A stretch of DNA of 64,000 nt from Acetatifactor muris (GCA_023663635.1 JAMPHD010000003.1:62001-126000); one strand, 5' to 3'; positions 17,570 to 26,301 are shown, numbered from the stretch's first letter. Numbers and translations are program-made. Notes: generated by a model from the sequence alone, not told the origin.

Positions 17570-18124
17570 TCACTTCATCTCCCGGTAGCGTTTCTGTTTA
17601 AAGCTCAAGAATTCCAAGTCCTTCTCCTGAAAGACAAACATGAAAAGCGCGAAAAGGCAGATGACTCCCACCACGATATAGATATCCGCCACGTTAAATA
17701 TGGGATAGCGGATCAGCACGAAGGAGATAAAATCCACCACATAATCAAATCGAAACCTGTCGATCATATTGCCGACGCCGCCGGCGATGACCACGGACAG
17801 GAGCAGATGCACACGATTATATCTGCGCGTACCCGGCAGTCTGATCAGGAAGTAGAGGATCACGAGCATGAAGAACACGCCCACGAACAGGATAAAAAAC
17901 TTCTGATTCTGCAGCATACCGAAGGCGGAACCGTGGTTTTCCAGATATTGCAGTTCCAACACCCCGTCCCACAATACATAGGGCGGATTCCCCTTCAGCC
18001 TGTCGATCGCAAGATATTTCGTAAACTGATCCAGGGCCAGGAGCGCTGCCACGATCAATACATCCATGGCCAGTATTTTCTTTTTATTTACCGTCTCGGT
18101 TTCCTGATGTCTTGATCTACGCAT
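17570..18124 (-). CDS. lspA: Lipoprotein signal peptidase II
   Basis: Aspartic protease in the membrane that removes signal peptides from prolipoproteins such as LivJ and the D,D-carboxypeptidase here. Four hydrophobic spans are visible, with family motifs LDQFTKYLA, NHGSAFGM, GGVGNMIDR and FNVADIY; the Asp of NMIDR and of NVAD form the catalytic pair. I start at the ATG at 18124, with GAGG six bases ahead; the ATG at 18130 directly abuts that site. The start overlaps the aroB stop by eight bases. Confidence 0.94.
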   Translation of the reverse strand: MRRSRHQETETVNKKKILAMDVLIVAALLALDQFTKYLAIDRLKGNPPYVLWDGVLELQYLENHGSAFGMLQNQKFFILFVGVFFMLVILYFLIRLPGTRRYNRVHLLLSVVIAGGVGNMIDRFRFDYVVDFISFVLIRYPIFNVADIYIVVGVICLFALFMFVFQEKDLEFLSFKQKRYREMK

Positions 18125-19226
18125 GTGCATCCTCGTCGCTAAAATGAATCTCTCTGATTGCCGCCAGGATCTCCTCGTCCGTGACGGTGGTGTCGATCAT
18201 CGACTTTCCGATCTTCTTTAAAAGGACAAAGCGGATCCTGCCCCCGTCCATCTTCTTGTCGGACTTGGTCAGCCGCAGGATCTCTTCGGGATCGATGCCA
18301 TCCACGGAGATCGGCAGATAAAAGGGCACGAACATATCCCTGATCTCATAATATTCCTCCATGGAGAGAAGTTCTCTCTTCCATGAGATAAATGCCGCCG
18401 CGACCATGCCAAGCGCCACACACTCCCCGTGGTAGAGTTCAAAATTCTTGGCCTTCTCAATGGCGTGCCCGATGGTATGACCGAAGTTCAGCAGCGCCCG
18501 GTCTCCCTGCTCGGTGGGGTCCTTCTCCACCACCAGTTTCTTGATGCCGCAGGAACGCATCATCATCTCCTCCATCACCGCGGGCTGTCGCTCGCAGATC
18601 TCGTACATATTTTCCAGAAGCCACTCGTAAAATGCCGCGTCCCTGATCAGCCCGTGTTTCATGACCTCCGCGAAACCCGCAAAGAACTGTCTGTCCTCCA
18701 GACTGCCCAACACGGAAGTGTTCATATAGACCAGTCTCGGCATCTTGAACGCGCCCACCATATTCTTATATCCGTCAAAATCCACGCCCGTCTTGCCGCC
18801 GATGGAACTGTCCGACTGCGCGATCACGGTGGTGGGAATCTGTATGAAATCGATTCCCCGCAGATAGGTGGCGGCCACATAGCCTGTCAGATCCCCCACC
18901 ACGCCGCCGCCCAGGGCGATCAGAGCGTCCTTGCGGTCAAAATGCTCCTCTATCAGAAAGGCATATACATTCCTGACCGTGTCCAATGTCTTGCTCGCCT
19001 CCCCGGCGGGAAAGACGTATTTCACGGCTCGCGCGCCCCTGTCTTTGAGCATATTGAGCACCTTGTCCCCGTACAGCGCGTCCACGTTGGAATCCGTGAC
19101 GACGCAGAGTCTTCTCTGCTCCATGCCCAATGCGGTCAGCTCCTCCCACAGCCCGTCAAAGCTCTGAGAAAAGACAATGTCATAGCAGGTTTTTTTGTTG
19201 TATAGGATCGGCATTCTCTGTGCCAT
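18117..19226 (-). CDS. aroB: 3-dehydroquinate synthase
   Basis: NAD- and metal-dependent cyclisation of DAHP to 3-dehydroquinate, second step of the shikimate pathway. The NAD-binding PAGEASKTLDT and GGGVVGDLTGYVAATYLRG segments are present, as are FAEVMKHGLIRD and LNFGHTIGHAIE with zinc-binding residues. Starting at the ATG at 19226 (GGAGG five bases upstream) gives 369 residues. No other aromatic synthesis gene is adjacent; it is coupled to lspA downstream. Confidence 0.95.
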   Translation of the reverse strand: MAQRMPILYNKKTCYDIVFSQSFDGLWEELTALGMEQRRLCVVTDSNVDALYGDKVLNMLKDRGARAVKYVFPAGEASKTLDTVRNVYAFLIEEHFDRKDALIALGGGVVGDLTGYVAATYLRGIDFIQIPTTVIAQSDSSIGGKTGVDFDGYKNMVGAFKMPRLVYMNTSVLGSLEDRQFFAGFAEVMKHGLIRDAAFYEWLLENMYEICERQPAVMEEMMMRSCGIKKLVVEKDPTEQGDRALLNFGHTIGHAIEKAKNFELYHGECVALGMVAAAFISWKRELLSMEEYYEIRDMFVPFYLPISVDGIDPEEILRLTKSDKKMDGGRIRFVLLKKIGKSMIDTTVTDEEILAAIREIHFSDEDAHA

Positions 19227-19277
19227 ATTTTCCTCCGTCCCGCCGCGTCGGAACCCTCCCAAGCGGCTTTATCCTCT

Positions 19278-19303
19278 AAAAAGGCTTCCCTGTCCGGGAA
19301 GCC
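19278..19303 (-). terminator. Intrinsic terminator after sepF
   Basis: On the minus strand an 8-bp stem (GGCTTCCC/GGGAAGCC, five-base loop) is followed by TTTTTAG. It separates the sepF transcript from aroB. Confidence 0.82.
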
Positions 19304-19320
19304 CGTCTGTCCGTCGTTCT

Positions 19321-19851
19321 TTACATACCGCTGTTTAAAGGCATCTCAAAGGATCCCCCGAAAATATCCTGAAAATCTCCGGATATATCCACGCTGGCCG
19401 GCGTGATGATGAAAATGTAATGCGATATCTTCTGCAGATTGCCGGAGATCGCGAAACAGGAACCTGATGTAAAATCGATGATCCTCTGCGCGATATCCAC
19501 ATCCAACCCCTCCAGATTCAGCACCACCGTGCGGTTGGCCAGAAGCGTCTCCGTGATCTCCCGCGCGTCCTCCACGGTACTCGGCTTGATCACACAGACC
19601 TCCATGCCGTTCCCCGGCATCTTGCGGGTGACGTTCTGGCGGATCGGCGTCACCTTGGGCTGAACGGTCTTCTTGGCGCTCCGCTCCTCATACGCAGGCT
19701 CCGCGGTTGCCCTTGCGGCCTTGGCCGCGGCGCTCTTCTTGGGGGCAGGCTCGGGAATCTCTTCGTCGTCATCCAGATAGTCCTCGTCGTAGTACTCATC
19801 ATCCTCGTCGTTCAACTTCATGTAGTTCAGAAACTTATCCATGACACCCAT
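19321..19851 (-). CDS. sepF: Cell division protein SepF
   Basis: SepF bundles and tethers FtsZ filaments to the membrane. The 176 residues start with MGVMDKFLNYMKL, an amphipathic membrane-binding helix, then an acidic low-complexity linker (DEDDEYYDEDYLDDDEE) and the Pfam SepF domain with VCVIKPSTVEDAREIT, VVLNLEGLDVDIAQRIIDF and GSCFAISG. The ATG at 19851 is preceded by AAGGAGAG. The gene lies three bases after the YggS-family gene, as in many Firmicutes division clusters. Confidence 0.94.
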   Translation of the reverse strand: MGVMDKFLNYMKLNDEDDEYYDEDYLDDDEEIPEPAPKKSAAAKAARATAEPAYEERSAKKTVQPKVTPIRQNVTRKMPGNGMEVCVIKPSTVEDAREITETLLANRTVVLNLEGLDVDIAQRIIDFTSGSCFAISGNLQKISHYIFIITPASVDISGDFQDIFGGSFEMPLNSGM

Positions 19852-19854
19852 TTA

Positions 19855-20607
19855 TCAACTCTCCTTCTTATAATCCCGCTCCCCGAAAATGCCTGTCCCT
19901 ACCCGGACATAAGTGGCACCCTCCTCCACGGCGACCGCATAATCCCCTGTCATTCCCATGGACAGATCAGAGTCCATGGGCAGGTCTGCGCCCGCGGGCA
20001 TAATATTGCCCATGCATCTATTATCGGTGTTTTTGCGCATGATGTCAACAGACAATTCTCTCAACTTTTGAAAATGCGGCCTGTTTTCCTCCGCGTTCTC
20101 CACAAAAGGGGCGATGGTCATAAGCCCTTTTATGCGGATCCCGGGCAGTTTGGCGATCTCTGAGACCAAATCCTGCGCCTCTTCGGGCAGGACCCCGAAT
20201 TTGCTCTCCTCCCGCGCTACATTGACCTCCACCAGGATATTTACCGTGATATCCCGTTTCACGGCCTCCCTGCTGATCTCCTCCGCCAACCTGAGGGAAT
20301 CCACGCTGTGGATCATATAGACCTTGTCCACGATATACTTTACCTTATTGCGCTGCAGATGTCCTATCATATGCCAACGGATGTCAGAGGGCATCTGCGG
20401 GATCTTGTCCAAGAGCTCCTGCACCTTATTCTCCCCGAAATCCCTCGCTCCGGCCGCATAGGCCTCCCGCAGCAGTTCCACGGGTTTGGTCTTGCTCACG
20501 GCGATCAGCGTGACCTCTGACACATCCCGCCCGGACGCGGCGCACACATCGGATATCTTCGTCCTCACCCGTTCCATATTTTCCCGAATCCCATTGTCCT
20601 GACTCAT
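19855..20607 (-). CDS. YggS/PLPBP-family pyridoxal phosphate homeostasis protein
   Basis: A single-domain alanine-racemase-like barrel protein that binds PLP and buffers vitamin B6 and amino acid pools, without known catalysis. The PLP lysine is in LIAVSKTKP near residue 40; DFGENKVQEL, WHMIGHLQRNK, IHSVDS and the final MGMTGDYAVAVEEGATYVRVG are family motifs. I start at the ATG at 20607, which aligns with family N-termini (250 residues); an in-frame ATG at 20649 overlapping the previous stop is possible through coupling. It is an upstream neighbour of sepF. Confidence 0.92.
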   Translation of the reverse strand: MSQDNGIRENMERVRTKISDVCAASGRDVSEVTLIAVSKTKPVELLREAYAAGARDFGENKVQELLDKIPQMPSDIRWHMIGHLQRNKVKYIVDKVYMIHSVDSLRLAEEISREAVKRDITVNILVEVNVAREESKFGVLPEEAQDLVSEIAKLPGIRIKGLMTIAPFVENAEENRPHFQKLRELSVDIMRKNTDNRCMGNIMPAGADLPMDSDLSMGMTGDYAVAVEEGATYVRVGTGIFGERDYKKES

Positions 20608-20641
20608 CTTCCCGTCACACTTTCCCGTCCCGGCTCTGCCG

Positions 20642-22060
20642 TCAGTCATTGATAAACTGATCGTCATGCACGGAATCCGCATTCAAAGCAATATAATCAT
20701 ATACATTTAAGCCATATCGGGTGTTCGCCTTCACAATGGAATACTCGTCATTCTGATCCAAAATATTAATCTGCCTGAAATCCGCGTAGCCGTTATTCAC
20801 ATTGTAGACGCCCGTGAGCGTCGCCCTGGTGCTCACCACAAAAGTCTCCTGACTGTCCTCCTTTAACAGGACGTCTCCGGCATCCAAGATGGCGGCATCC
20901 ACATAATACTCTCCTCTGTCCTTGTCATAGCTGTAGAGGGATATCTCGTACAGCTTGCCCGAGACCTCACCGCTCTCCATCACATACTGCCTGAGCACCT
21001 GTCCCTTCCCCGCATCTCCCTCCGGAAGGACATAATCCTCCGGGATCAGATAAAATTCTTTGTCCACGATGGCGGAATTGGGGATCTTGAGCCCCGACTC
21101 ATCATTGATCAGCAGCTCGATCTCCAGAAAGCGCTCCCCCACAAAGGTGACCATGGAATTGGTGAATGACAATTGCAGATAGTGTTTGCCGTCCCCGTTG
21201 TGCAGAAGTTTGGCGGCTCCCCAGGACTCATACTGATTCTTGAGAAAGCGGACTTTGATATATCCCTCCTGCTCCAGTTCCGCCCCGCGCTCCGCGTCCT
21301 CCACGGGAATGATGATGGACCAGTTCTCACCGGTGGAGAGCTTGTACGCCGCGTCTCCTCGCTCCAGAAGAGTGCTGTTAAGCATCTGCACCTTCCTGCC
21401 CTCATAATTCTTCTTATCAAAGATCTCTTCCGTCACCTGATCCGCTGCCAGATCCTCGTATCCGTCCACCCAATAGCTCACCACTCCCGTCCGGGGCGCA
21501 TAGCACCGGTCCACGATATTGGCCACTCCCGAGCCTGTATTGAGCCTGTCGATACTCTCCAACATATTGGAGCCCGCCAGTTTCTTCACGGTGTTGCTCA
21601 GGGAATTTTTGAATTCATATATGCCGGAAAACTCCTCCGCCTCAAAGCCGTGTGAGAAATTCACCAGTTCACTGCGAAATTCCAACAGATCTTTGTCGCT
21701 CAGAATATTCTCACCTTTGTTCAGATTCTCCAACTCTTCGTTCAGACGCCCCGTCTCGTCCACGATATAGACCAGATCGCTCGCCGCCACGCGCTCTCCC
21801 TCATTGGCGTAATAACTCACATATCCGGCCGTGTCGGTGTTCACCACCACCTCATCCCGGATCACCACGCCGCGATAGATATTGTTGGTGGCCAGGGAGC
21901 CCTTCTTGACCTCATAGCGCACGATATGTCCCGTCTGAAAATAGATGACCACACACACGAGCACATACACAAAGATCACCGCGAAGATGATCATTCCAAT
22001 ATTCAGATTCAAGGGTTTTCTGTATTTCCTGATCTTTCCCGATCCGTTTCCGGCTGCCAA
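20642..22060 (-). CDS. HlyD-like membrane-anchored adaptor protein
   Basis: One N-terminal membrane span (LNIGMIIFAVIFVYVLVCVV) follows a short basic cytoplasmic segment. Behind it are a barrel-sandwich/biotinyl-lipoyl-like start (GVVIRDEVVVNTDTAGYVSYY), a helical stretch near residues 110-170, and a beta-rich C-terminal half. This resembles HlyD/membrane-fusion proteins, but no transporter gene is nearby. The gene is upstream of yggS-sepF, suggesting an envelope or division role. I use the TTG at 22060 with AGGAG six bases upstream; the frame opens back to an ATG at 22150 that has no ribosome binding site and precedes a terminator-like hairpin. The start is uncertain. Confidence 0.7.
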   Translation of the reverse strand: MAAGNGSGKIRKYRKPLNLNIGMIIFAVIFVYVLVCVVIYFQTGHIVRYEVKKGSLATNNIYRGVVIRDEVVVNTDTAGYVSYYANEGERVAASDLVYIVDETGRLNEELENLNKGENILSDKDLLEFRSELVNFSHGFEAEEFSGIYEFKNSLSNTVKKLAGSNMLESIDRLNTGSGVANIVDRCYAPRTGVVSYWVDGYEDLAADQVTEEIFDKKNYEGRKVQMLNSTLLERGDAAYKLSTGENWSIIIPVEDAERGAELEQEGYIKVRFLKNQYESWGAAKLLHNGDGKHYLQLSFTNSMVTFVGERFLEIELLINDESGLKIPNSAIVDKEFYLIPEDYVLPEGDAGKGQVLRQYVMESGEVSGKLYEISLYSYDKDRGEYYVDAAILDAGDVLLKEDSQETFVVSTRATLTGVYNVNNGYADFRQINILDQNDEYSIVKANTRYGLNVYDYIALNADSVHDDQFIND

Positions 22061-22115
22061 TTTCCGCTCCTCCGAACCTGTTTCTTCCCGCAGCAAGCTG
22101 CCGGGTATTTGATTG

Positions 22116-22138
22116 AAAAGCCCCGGAATCTCCGAGGC
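22116..22138 (-). terminator. Terminator-like hairpin upstream of the HlyD-like gene
   Basis: On the minus strand GCC-CGGA pairs with TCCG-GGC (one bulge each side, three-base loop) and is followed by TTTTC. It would end the transcript of the small P-loop gene, provided the HlyD-like gene starts at 22060 rather than 22150. Confidence 0.5.
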
Positions 22139-22195
22139 TTTCATCCACATAATTTAAAATTCATATGCGTCATGCGGCGATATATCCGCTATCTC

Positions 22196-22615
22196 TTAGA
22201 GGGAAACAAGGATCTTGTCCTTCAACGCGACGGGAAGTTCCGACTCGTCCAGAGAAATGCTGAGGATAAAATCCACATGGAACTTTTCGCTGATCCGTGA
22301 GAGCTTGTCAACCGCCTGCTCCAATTCCGGCTCCTCCAAGAGAGCGATCTTCATAAAGCTGTCAAAATACATCTGCTGCAGATCGTGATCCTGAGACAGG
22401 ATACCCGCCACAAATCCGATAAACTCACTGCTGTTCTCGATCATATATTGTGATACATCGATCAGTCGGACCTTATTGTTCAGCTCATACATATGCTTGG
22501 TGCTCTTGTCCAGGTATACGATATTCCCGGCAATATCTTTTATTTCGCTGTTTACCTTATCCAATAACTGTTTTGTCTTGCCTTTGCCCTTCCTGCCTAC
22601 AATTAACTGAACCAT
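22196..22615 (-). CDS. Small P-loop ATPase-like protein of unknown function
   Basis: A 139-residue protein starting MVQLIVGRKGKGKTKQLLD, a clear Walker A (GRKGKGKT) at residues 7-14. A hydrophobic beta strand IVYLD and another (DFILSISLD near 120) could act as Walker B. It has no recognisable helicase, kinase or ABC features. GGAGGG precedes the ATG at 22615 by six bases, and a promoter lies just upstream. It sits between a penicillin-binding-type carboxypeptidase and the HlyD-sepF group. I do not recognise a function. Confidence 0.75.
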   Translation of the reverse strand: MVQLIVGRKGKGKTKQLLDKVNSEIKDIAGNIVYLDKSTKHMYELNNKVRLIDVSQYMIENSSEFIGFVAGILSQDHDLQQMYFDSFMKIALLEEPELEQAVDKLSRISEKFHVDFILSISLDESELPVALKDKILVSL

Positions 22616-22666
22616 TGGTAACCCTCCTATTGTATCTTTATACTGTGAGAACTGTAATACAATTTC

Positions 22667-22695
22667 ATTATAGTGTATTCCCAAGGAAAAAACAA
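22667..22695 (-). promoter_or_regulatory. Promoter of the small P-loop gene
   Basis: TTGTTT and a perfect TATAAT with 17 bases between them on the minus strand, starting right after the stop of the carboxypeptidase gene. The leader would be about 45 bases. Confidence 0.65.
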
Positions 22696-22698
22696 CTA

Positions 22699-23682
22699 CT
22701 AATTGTTGATTTCGTCCAACAAATCTGTCATCTGCTGATACAGATAATCCACGTTTTCCGCCCGCAGGATCACGGAGATATAGGGCGCGCCCTGCGCGTC
22801 CCTGGACAGAAGCATCAGACAGGACCCCGCCGCGACGGTGGTTCCGGTCTTGCCGCCGACGACATTGATATTCGGAGGCGCCTGCGCGTCTCCTTTCACG
22901 AAACGGTTCGTGCTGGAATAATTGACCTCCTTGGCCTTCCCGTTCCCGTCATAATAGGTGGTCTGATAGGAAGACCGCTGGATGATCTCGTTAAATTTCT
23001 CATATCGGATGGCCTCGTTGAAGATCAGGTAGAGATCATAGGCCGTTGTGTAGTGCTCCTCGTCCGTCAGCCCGTGCGCGTTGGCAAAATGGGTGTTGGT
23101 GGCGCCGAGCCTCTTGGCCTCGTCATTCATCATCTGTACAAAATTTTCCACGCTGCCGCCGATATTCTCCGCTATGAGATTGGCCACGTCATTGGCGGAA
23201 TACATGAGCAGAATATGCAATGCCTGATCCAACGTCATGGTGTCTCCCGCCTTCAGACCGCACAGTTGAGCCCCCGACTCCGTGATCTTCACGGCATTGG
23301 TGGCCGTCAACATCTGATCAGGCGAGCCGTTCTGCAGCGCCACGAGAGCCGTCATCACCTTGGTCAGGCTGGCCGGATACAGGCGCTCATGCGCGTTCTT
23401 GGCATAGAGCACATCCTTGTTGTTCAGGTCAAAGAGCACGGCGGCCTCCGCATGGGACACATCCACCGTCTCGCTGTCCGCCACATCCCCCGTCACCACG
23501 CACAGATCCGCGGCGAAGGGTTTCGCGGACGCGGCCGATTGTCCCACCGTCACGTTAAAACTGCTCACCGGAGAGACTGACCCGTAATCCATCTCATATT
23601 TCAGATTGCCGCAGCCGGCGAACAAAAACACCGACAGCGACAGCAATATCGATATCACTGCTCTTCTATTTGTATATTTCAC
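22699..23682 (-). CDS. D-alanyl-D-alanine carboxypeptidase lipoprotein (PBP5-like, peptidase S11)
   Basis: Trims the terminal D-Ala from peptidoglycan stem peptides. The signal sequence ends FLFAGC with lipobox Cys24, so the enzyme is a lipoprotein, unlike PBP5, which uses a C-terminal helix. Active-site motifs are SLTK (nucleophilic Ser) near residue 105, SAN near 163 and KTGTT near 274. The start codon is a GTG at 23682 with GGAG in front, overlapping the end of mgsA by 17 bases. The C-terminal anchor domain of classical DacA is missing, so 327 residues is short but complete for this subtype. Confidence 0.9.
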   Translation of the reverse strand: MKYTNRRAVISILLSLSVFLFAGCGNLKYEMDYGSVSPVSSFNVTVGQSAASAKPFAADLCVVTGDVADSETVDVSHAEAAVLFDLNNKDVLYAKNAHERLYPASLTKVMTALVALQNGSPDQMLTATNAVKITESGAQLCGLKAGDTMTLDQALHILLMYSANDVANLIAENIGGSVENFVQMMNDEAKRLGATNTHFANAHGLTDEEHYTTAYDLYLIFNEAIRYEKFNEIIQRSSYQTTYYDGNGKAKEVNYSSTNRFVKGDAQAPPNINVVGGKTGTTVAAGSCLMLLSRDAQGAPYISVILRAENVDYLYQQMTDLLDEINN

Positions 23683-24061
23683 GCCACTCCATATCTCCTC
23701 TGTCCAAGGACTTGATCAAAAGTTCCGCGCTCGCCAGATTGGTCGCCAGGGGAATATTGTACATATCGCAGAGCCTGAACACATTGTTGACATCCGGATC
23801 ATGCGTCTTGGCGGTGAGAGGATCTCTCAGGCAGATGACCAGATCCAGTTCATTGTGCTCGATCTGCGCGCACACCTGCTGTTCGCCGCCCAGATGGCCG
23901 GCCAGATATTTGTGAATGGTCAGGTTGGTGACCTCCTCCACCAAACGCCCCGTGGTTCCCGTGGCAAAAAGCTCATGTTTGCTCAAGATACCCCTGTAAG
24001 CAATACAAAAGTTCTGCATCAGTTTCTTCTTTGCGTCATGCGCGATCAAGGCAATATTCAT
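23666..24061 (-). CDS. mgsA: Methylglyoxal synthase, with Glu at the usual catalytic Asp
   Basis: Converts dihydroxyacetone phosphate to methylglyoxal and phosphate, a bypass of lower glycolysis under phosphate limitation. Present are IALIAHDAKKK, FATGTTGRL, RDPLTA with the second Asp, and HDPDV with conserved His and Asp. The segment that reads SGPMGGDQQ in E. coli is AGHLGGEQQ here, so Asp71 (E. coli numbering, a proposed catalytic base) is replaced by Glu and the preceding Pro by His. The ATG at 24061 has AGAGGG seven bases upstream; 131 residues. It lies between rodA and the carboxypeptidase. Family assignment is safe; activity is not. Confidence 0.88.
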   Translation of the reverse strand: MNIALIAHDAKKKLMQNFCIAYRGILSKHELFATGTTGRLVEEVTNLTIHKYLAGHLGGEQQVCAQIEHNELDLVICLRDPLTAKTHDPDVNNVFRLCDMYNIPLATNLASAELLIKSLDRGDMEWREIYK

Positions 24062-24073
24062 AGTCATACCCTC

Positions 24074-25201
24074 TCATTTCCCTTCAGCCGCAAGGGCATT
24101 CCTACCCGACTGAAGCCGAACATTCAAAACTACCCCCATACCGATAAAACAACTCATCAACGAAGTGAGCCCATAACTCACGAACGGCAACGGCAGCCCT
24201 GTATTGGGCAGGATAAACGTCGCGACGCCGATGTTGATGAAACTCTGAAATGCGATCAGGCCCCCCATGCCCGCGGCGATGATCCGGCCGGCCATATCCT
24301 TGGCCCGTCTGGCTATCGCCATGCATTCCATCGCAACCCCCATCATAAGCACAATGACAACAACGGATCCCTTGAATCCAAACTCTTCCCCGATCACGGA
24401 GAAGATAAAATCGTTCTGGGCCTCCGAGATGAAATCTCCGTTCTTCACGGAGGTGATCTCATTGTTCTTGTAACCCTTTCCGTCCAACTGCCCGGACCCG
24501 ATGGCTATGACGGAATTGAGCTGCTGATAAGCCTCCGCCGTGGCGTACTCCTCCGGATTGATGAAGGAAAGGATCCTGTTCTGCTGTGACGTGGTCAGAA
24601 AAGTCTGATCCGGCTGTACGGCGATGGATACCAACAGGATCAATGCCGGAATCCCCACCGCCAATGCCCCGGCAATGTATTTCCAACTGATCCCTCCCGC
24701 AAAGAGGATCACACAGAACAGCACCAGAACCATGATGCTGGTGGACAGGTCAGGCTGCTTGTAGATAAACCCCCACGGAATACCGATCAACACGACACAG
24801 GCCGCCAACATCTTTAATGTATTCAATTTCTCCTTATATTTCATAATAAACTGTGCGAAGAATAAAATCAACAAAATTTTCGCGGTTTCCGAAGGCTGAA
24901 AGGTGATGGATCCGATCTCCACCCAGCGCTGCGCGCCCTTGTGTTTCTCCCCCATGAACATCACAAGCGCCAACAGTGTGAGATTCCCCCCGTAGATCAG
25001 CCAGTAAAGCCGCAACAGACTGTTGTAATTGATAAAGGAGAGCGCGATCATCAGGATAAATCCTGCCACCGCGCCAAAGAGCTGTCTGGTCTGCAGTGTC
25101 TCCTCCGCGCTGCCGATGGCGATCACGCCAACGGCAGCCAGAGCGAGTACCATAAGTATTAACTTGAAATCATAATCGCGTAATTTATAGTTTTTGAACA
25201 T
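24074..25201 (-). CDS. rodA: Rod-shape glycosyltransferase RodA (SEDS family)
   Basis: Membrane peptidoglycan polymerase of the elongasome, working with PBP2. The 375 residues have about ten membrane spans and the SEDS hallmarks GAQRWVEIGSITFQPSE and TGLPLPFVSYGLTSLMSCF. The ATG at 25201 follows TGAGGA and sits eight bases after the minE stop; the upstream frame to 25246 lies inside minE. It is located in the min/mre cluster together with its partner PBP2. Confidence 0.94.
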   Translation of the reverse strand: MFKNYKLRDYDFKLILMVLALAAVGVIAIGSAEETLQTRQLFGAVAGFILMIALSFINYNSLLRLYWLIYGGNLTLLALVMFMGEKHKGAQRWVEIGSITFQPSETAKILLILFFAQFIMKYKEKLNTLKMLAACVVLIGIPWGFIYKQPDLSTSIMVLVLFCVILFAGGISWKYIAGALAVGIPALILLVSIAVQPDQTFLTTSQQNRILSFINPEEYATAEAYQQLNSVIAIGSGQLDGKGYKNNEITSVKNGDFISEAQNDFIFSVIGEEFGFKGSVVVIVLMMGVAMECMAIARRAKDMAGRIIAAGMGGLIAFQSFINIGVATFILPNTGLPLPFVSYGLTSLMSCFIGMGVVLNVRLQSGRNALAAEGK

Positions 25202-25208
25202 GGCGTCC

Positions 25209-25472
25209 TCATTTGCTGTGTAAATCCAGTATGGGAATGTTGGCATACAGTACGGGAGTCTTGCCCCGCCCGGCCTTACTGCCCTTTGTCTGTATCTGTA
25301 TATCCATATTTCCCGCGTCTATCTTCATGTATTTGGATATCACCTTGGCGATGTCCGCTTTGATCAGCTCCATGACTTCCGGGGAACAACTGACTCTGTC
25401 TGAGATCAACAAAATTTTCAATCTGTCCTTGGCGACTTCACAGGAGCTCTTTTTACGAAAAAAATGTCGCAT
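25209..25472 (-). CDS. minE: Cell division topological specificity factor MinE
   Basis: MinE stimulates the MinD ATPase and restricts MinCD from midcell. This 87-residue copy begins MRHFFRKKSSCEVAKDRLKI, containing the membrane-targeting and anti-MinCD helix, followed by the topological domain with LIKADIAKVISKYM. It is directly downstream of minD (13 bases). Presence of MinE rather than DivIVA/MinJ implies a pole-to-pole oscillating system. Confidence 0.93.
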   Translation of the reverse strand: MRHFFRKKSSCEVAKDRLKILLISDRVSCSPEVMELIKADIAKVISKYMKIDAGNMDIQIQTKGSKAGRGKTPVLYANIPILDLHSK

Positions 25473-25485
25473 TTGAACCCCTCCT

Positions 25486-26301
25486 TTAGGCTTTGTGGAA
25501 AATTCCGGTCACTCTGGTCCAGAAAGAAATGCCCCTCTCTAAATTTACAAACGGCACCTCCCGCCCGATCACGCGCTGCACGATATTGGCATAGGCGATC
25601 CCCGCCGGCGAGTCCGTGCCCACCAGTGGTTCCCCCTGATTGGTGGCGATCACCACGCTCTCATCGTCCGGCACGATGCCGATGAGCGGAACCGCCAGAA
25701 TATCCACCACATCCGTGGCCGACATCATATCTCCCCGCCGCACCATATCCGGGCGCATCCTGTTGATGATCAGATCCATCTGCTTAAAGCCGTTGGCCTC
25801 CAGCAGACCCGCGATCCGATCCGCGTCGCGGATAGCCGACACTTCCGGCGTAGTCACGATAAGCGCCCGGTCTGCCCCCGCGATGGCATTTTGAAATCCC
25901 TGCTCAATGCCCGCGGGACAGTCCAGAATGATGTAATCAAACTGTTCCTTGAGATGTTCGATCACCTTGACCATCTGCCCCGGAGACACCGCGCTCTTGT
26001 CTCTGGTCTGCGCGGACGGCATCAGATATAGTCCCTGATGGCGCTTGTCCCGGATGAGGGCCTGCTTGATACGGCAATTTCCCTCCACCACATCCACCAG
26101 ATTGTAGACGATCCTGTTCTCCAGTCCCATGACCACATCCAGATTGCGCAGCCCGATATCCGTGTCGATCAGGCAGACTTTTTTGCCCAATTTCGCAAGA
26201 CCCGTTCCAACGTTTGCGGAAGTGGTGGTCTTTCCCACTCCGCCCTTCCCTGAAGTGACGACAATTACCTCGCAGCCCGGCTGCTTAGACTCGTTTTCCA
26301 T
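25486..26301 (-). CDS. minD: Septum site-determining ATPase MinD
   Basis: Membrane-cycling ATPase that recruits MinC. The deviant Walker A SGKGGVGKTTTSANVG with the signature Lys is at residues 17-32; DTDIGLRNLDVVMGLENR and IILDCPAGIEQGFQNAI follow. The C-terminal EVPFVNLERGISFWTRVTGIF includes the amphipathic membrane-targeting helix, somewhat longer than in E. coli. The order minC-minD-minE is conserved. Confidence 0.96.
   Translation of the reverse strand: MENESKQPGCEVIVVTSGKGGVGKTTTSANVGTGLAKLGKKVCLIDTDIGLRNLDVVMGLENRIVYNLVDVVEGNCRIKQALIRDKRHQGLYLMPSAQTRDKSAVSPGQMVKVIEHLKEQFDYIILDCPAGIEQGFQNAIAGADRALIVTTPEVSAIRDADRIAGLLEANGFKQMDLIINRMRPDMVRRGDMMSATDVVDILAVPLIGIVPDDESVVIATNQGEPLVGTDSPAGIAYANIVQRVIGREVPFVNLERGISFWTRVTGIFHKA

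Noticed and set aside
20620..20645. Similarity of CCCGTCCCGG-CTCTGCCG to a stretch near 33555
   Set aside because: The match is short, in GC-rich spacer sequence, with no palindrome or third copy.
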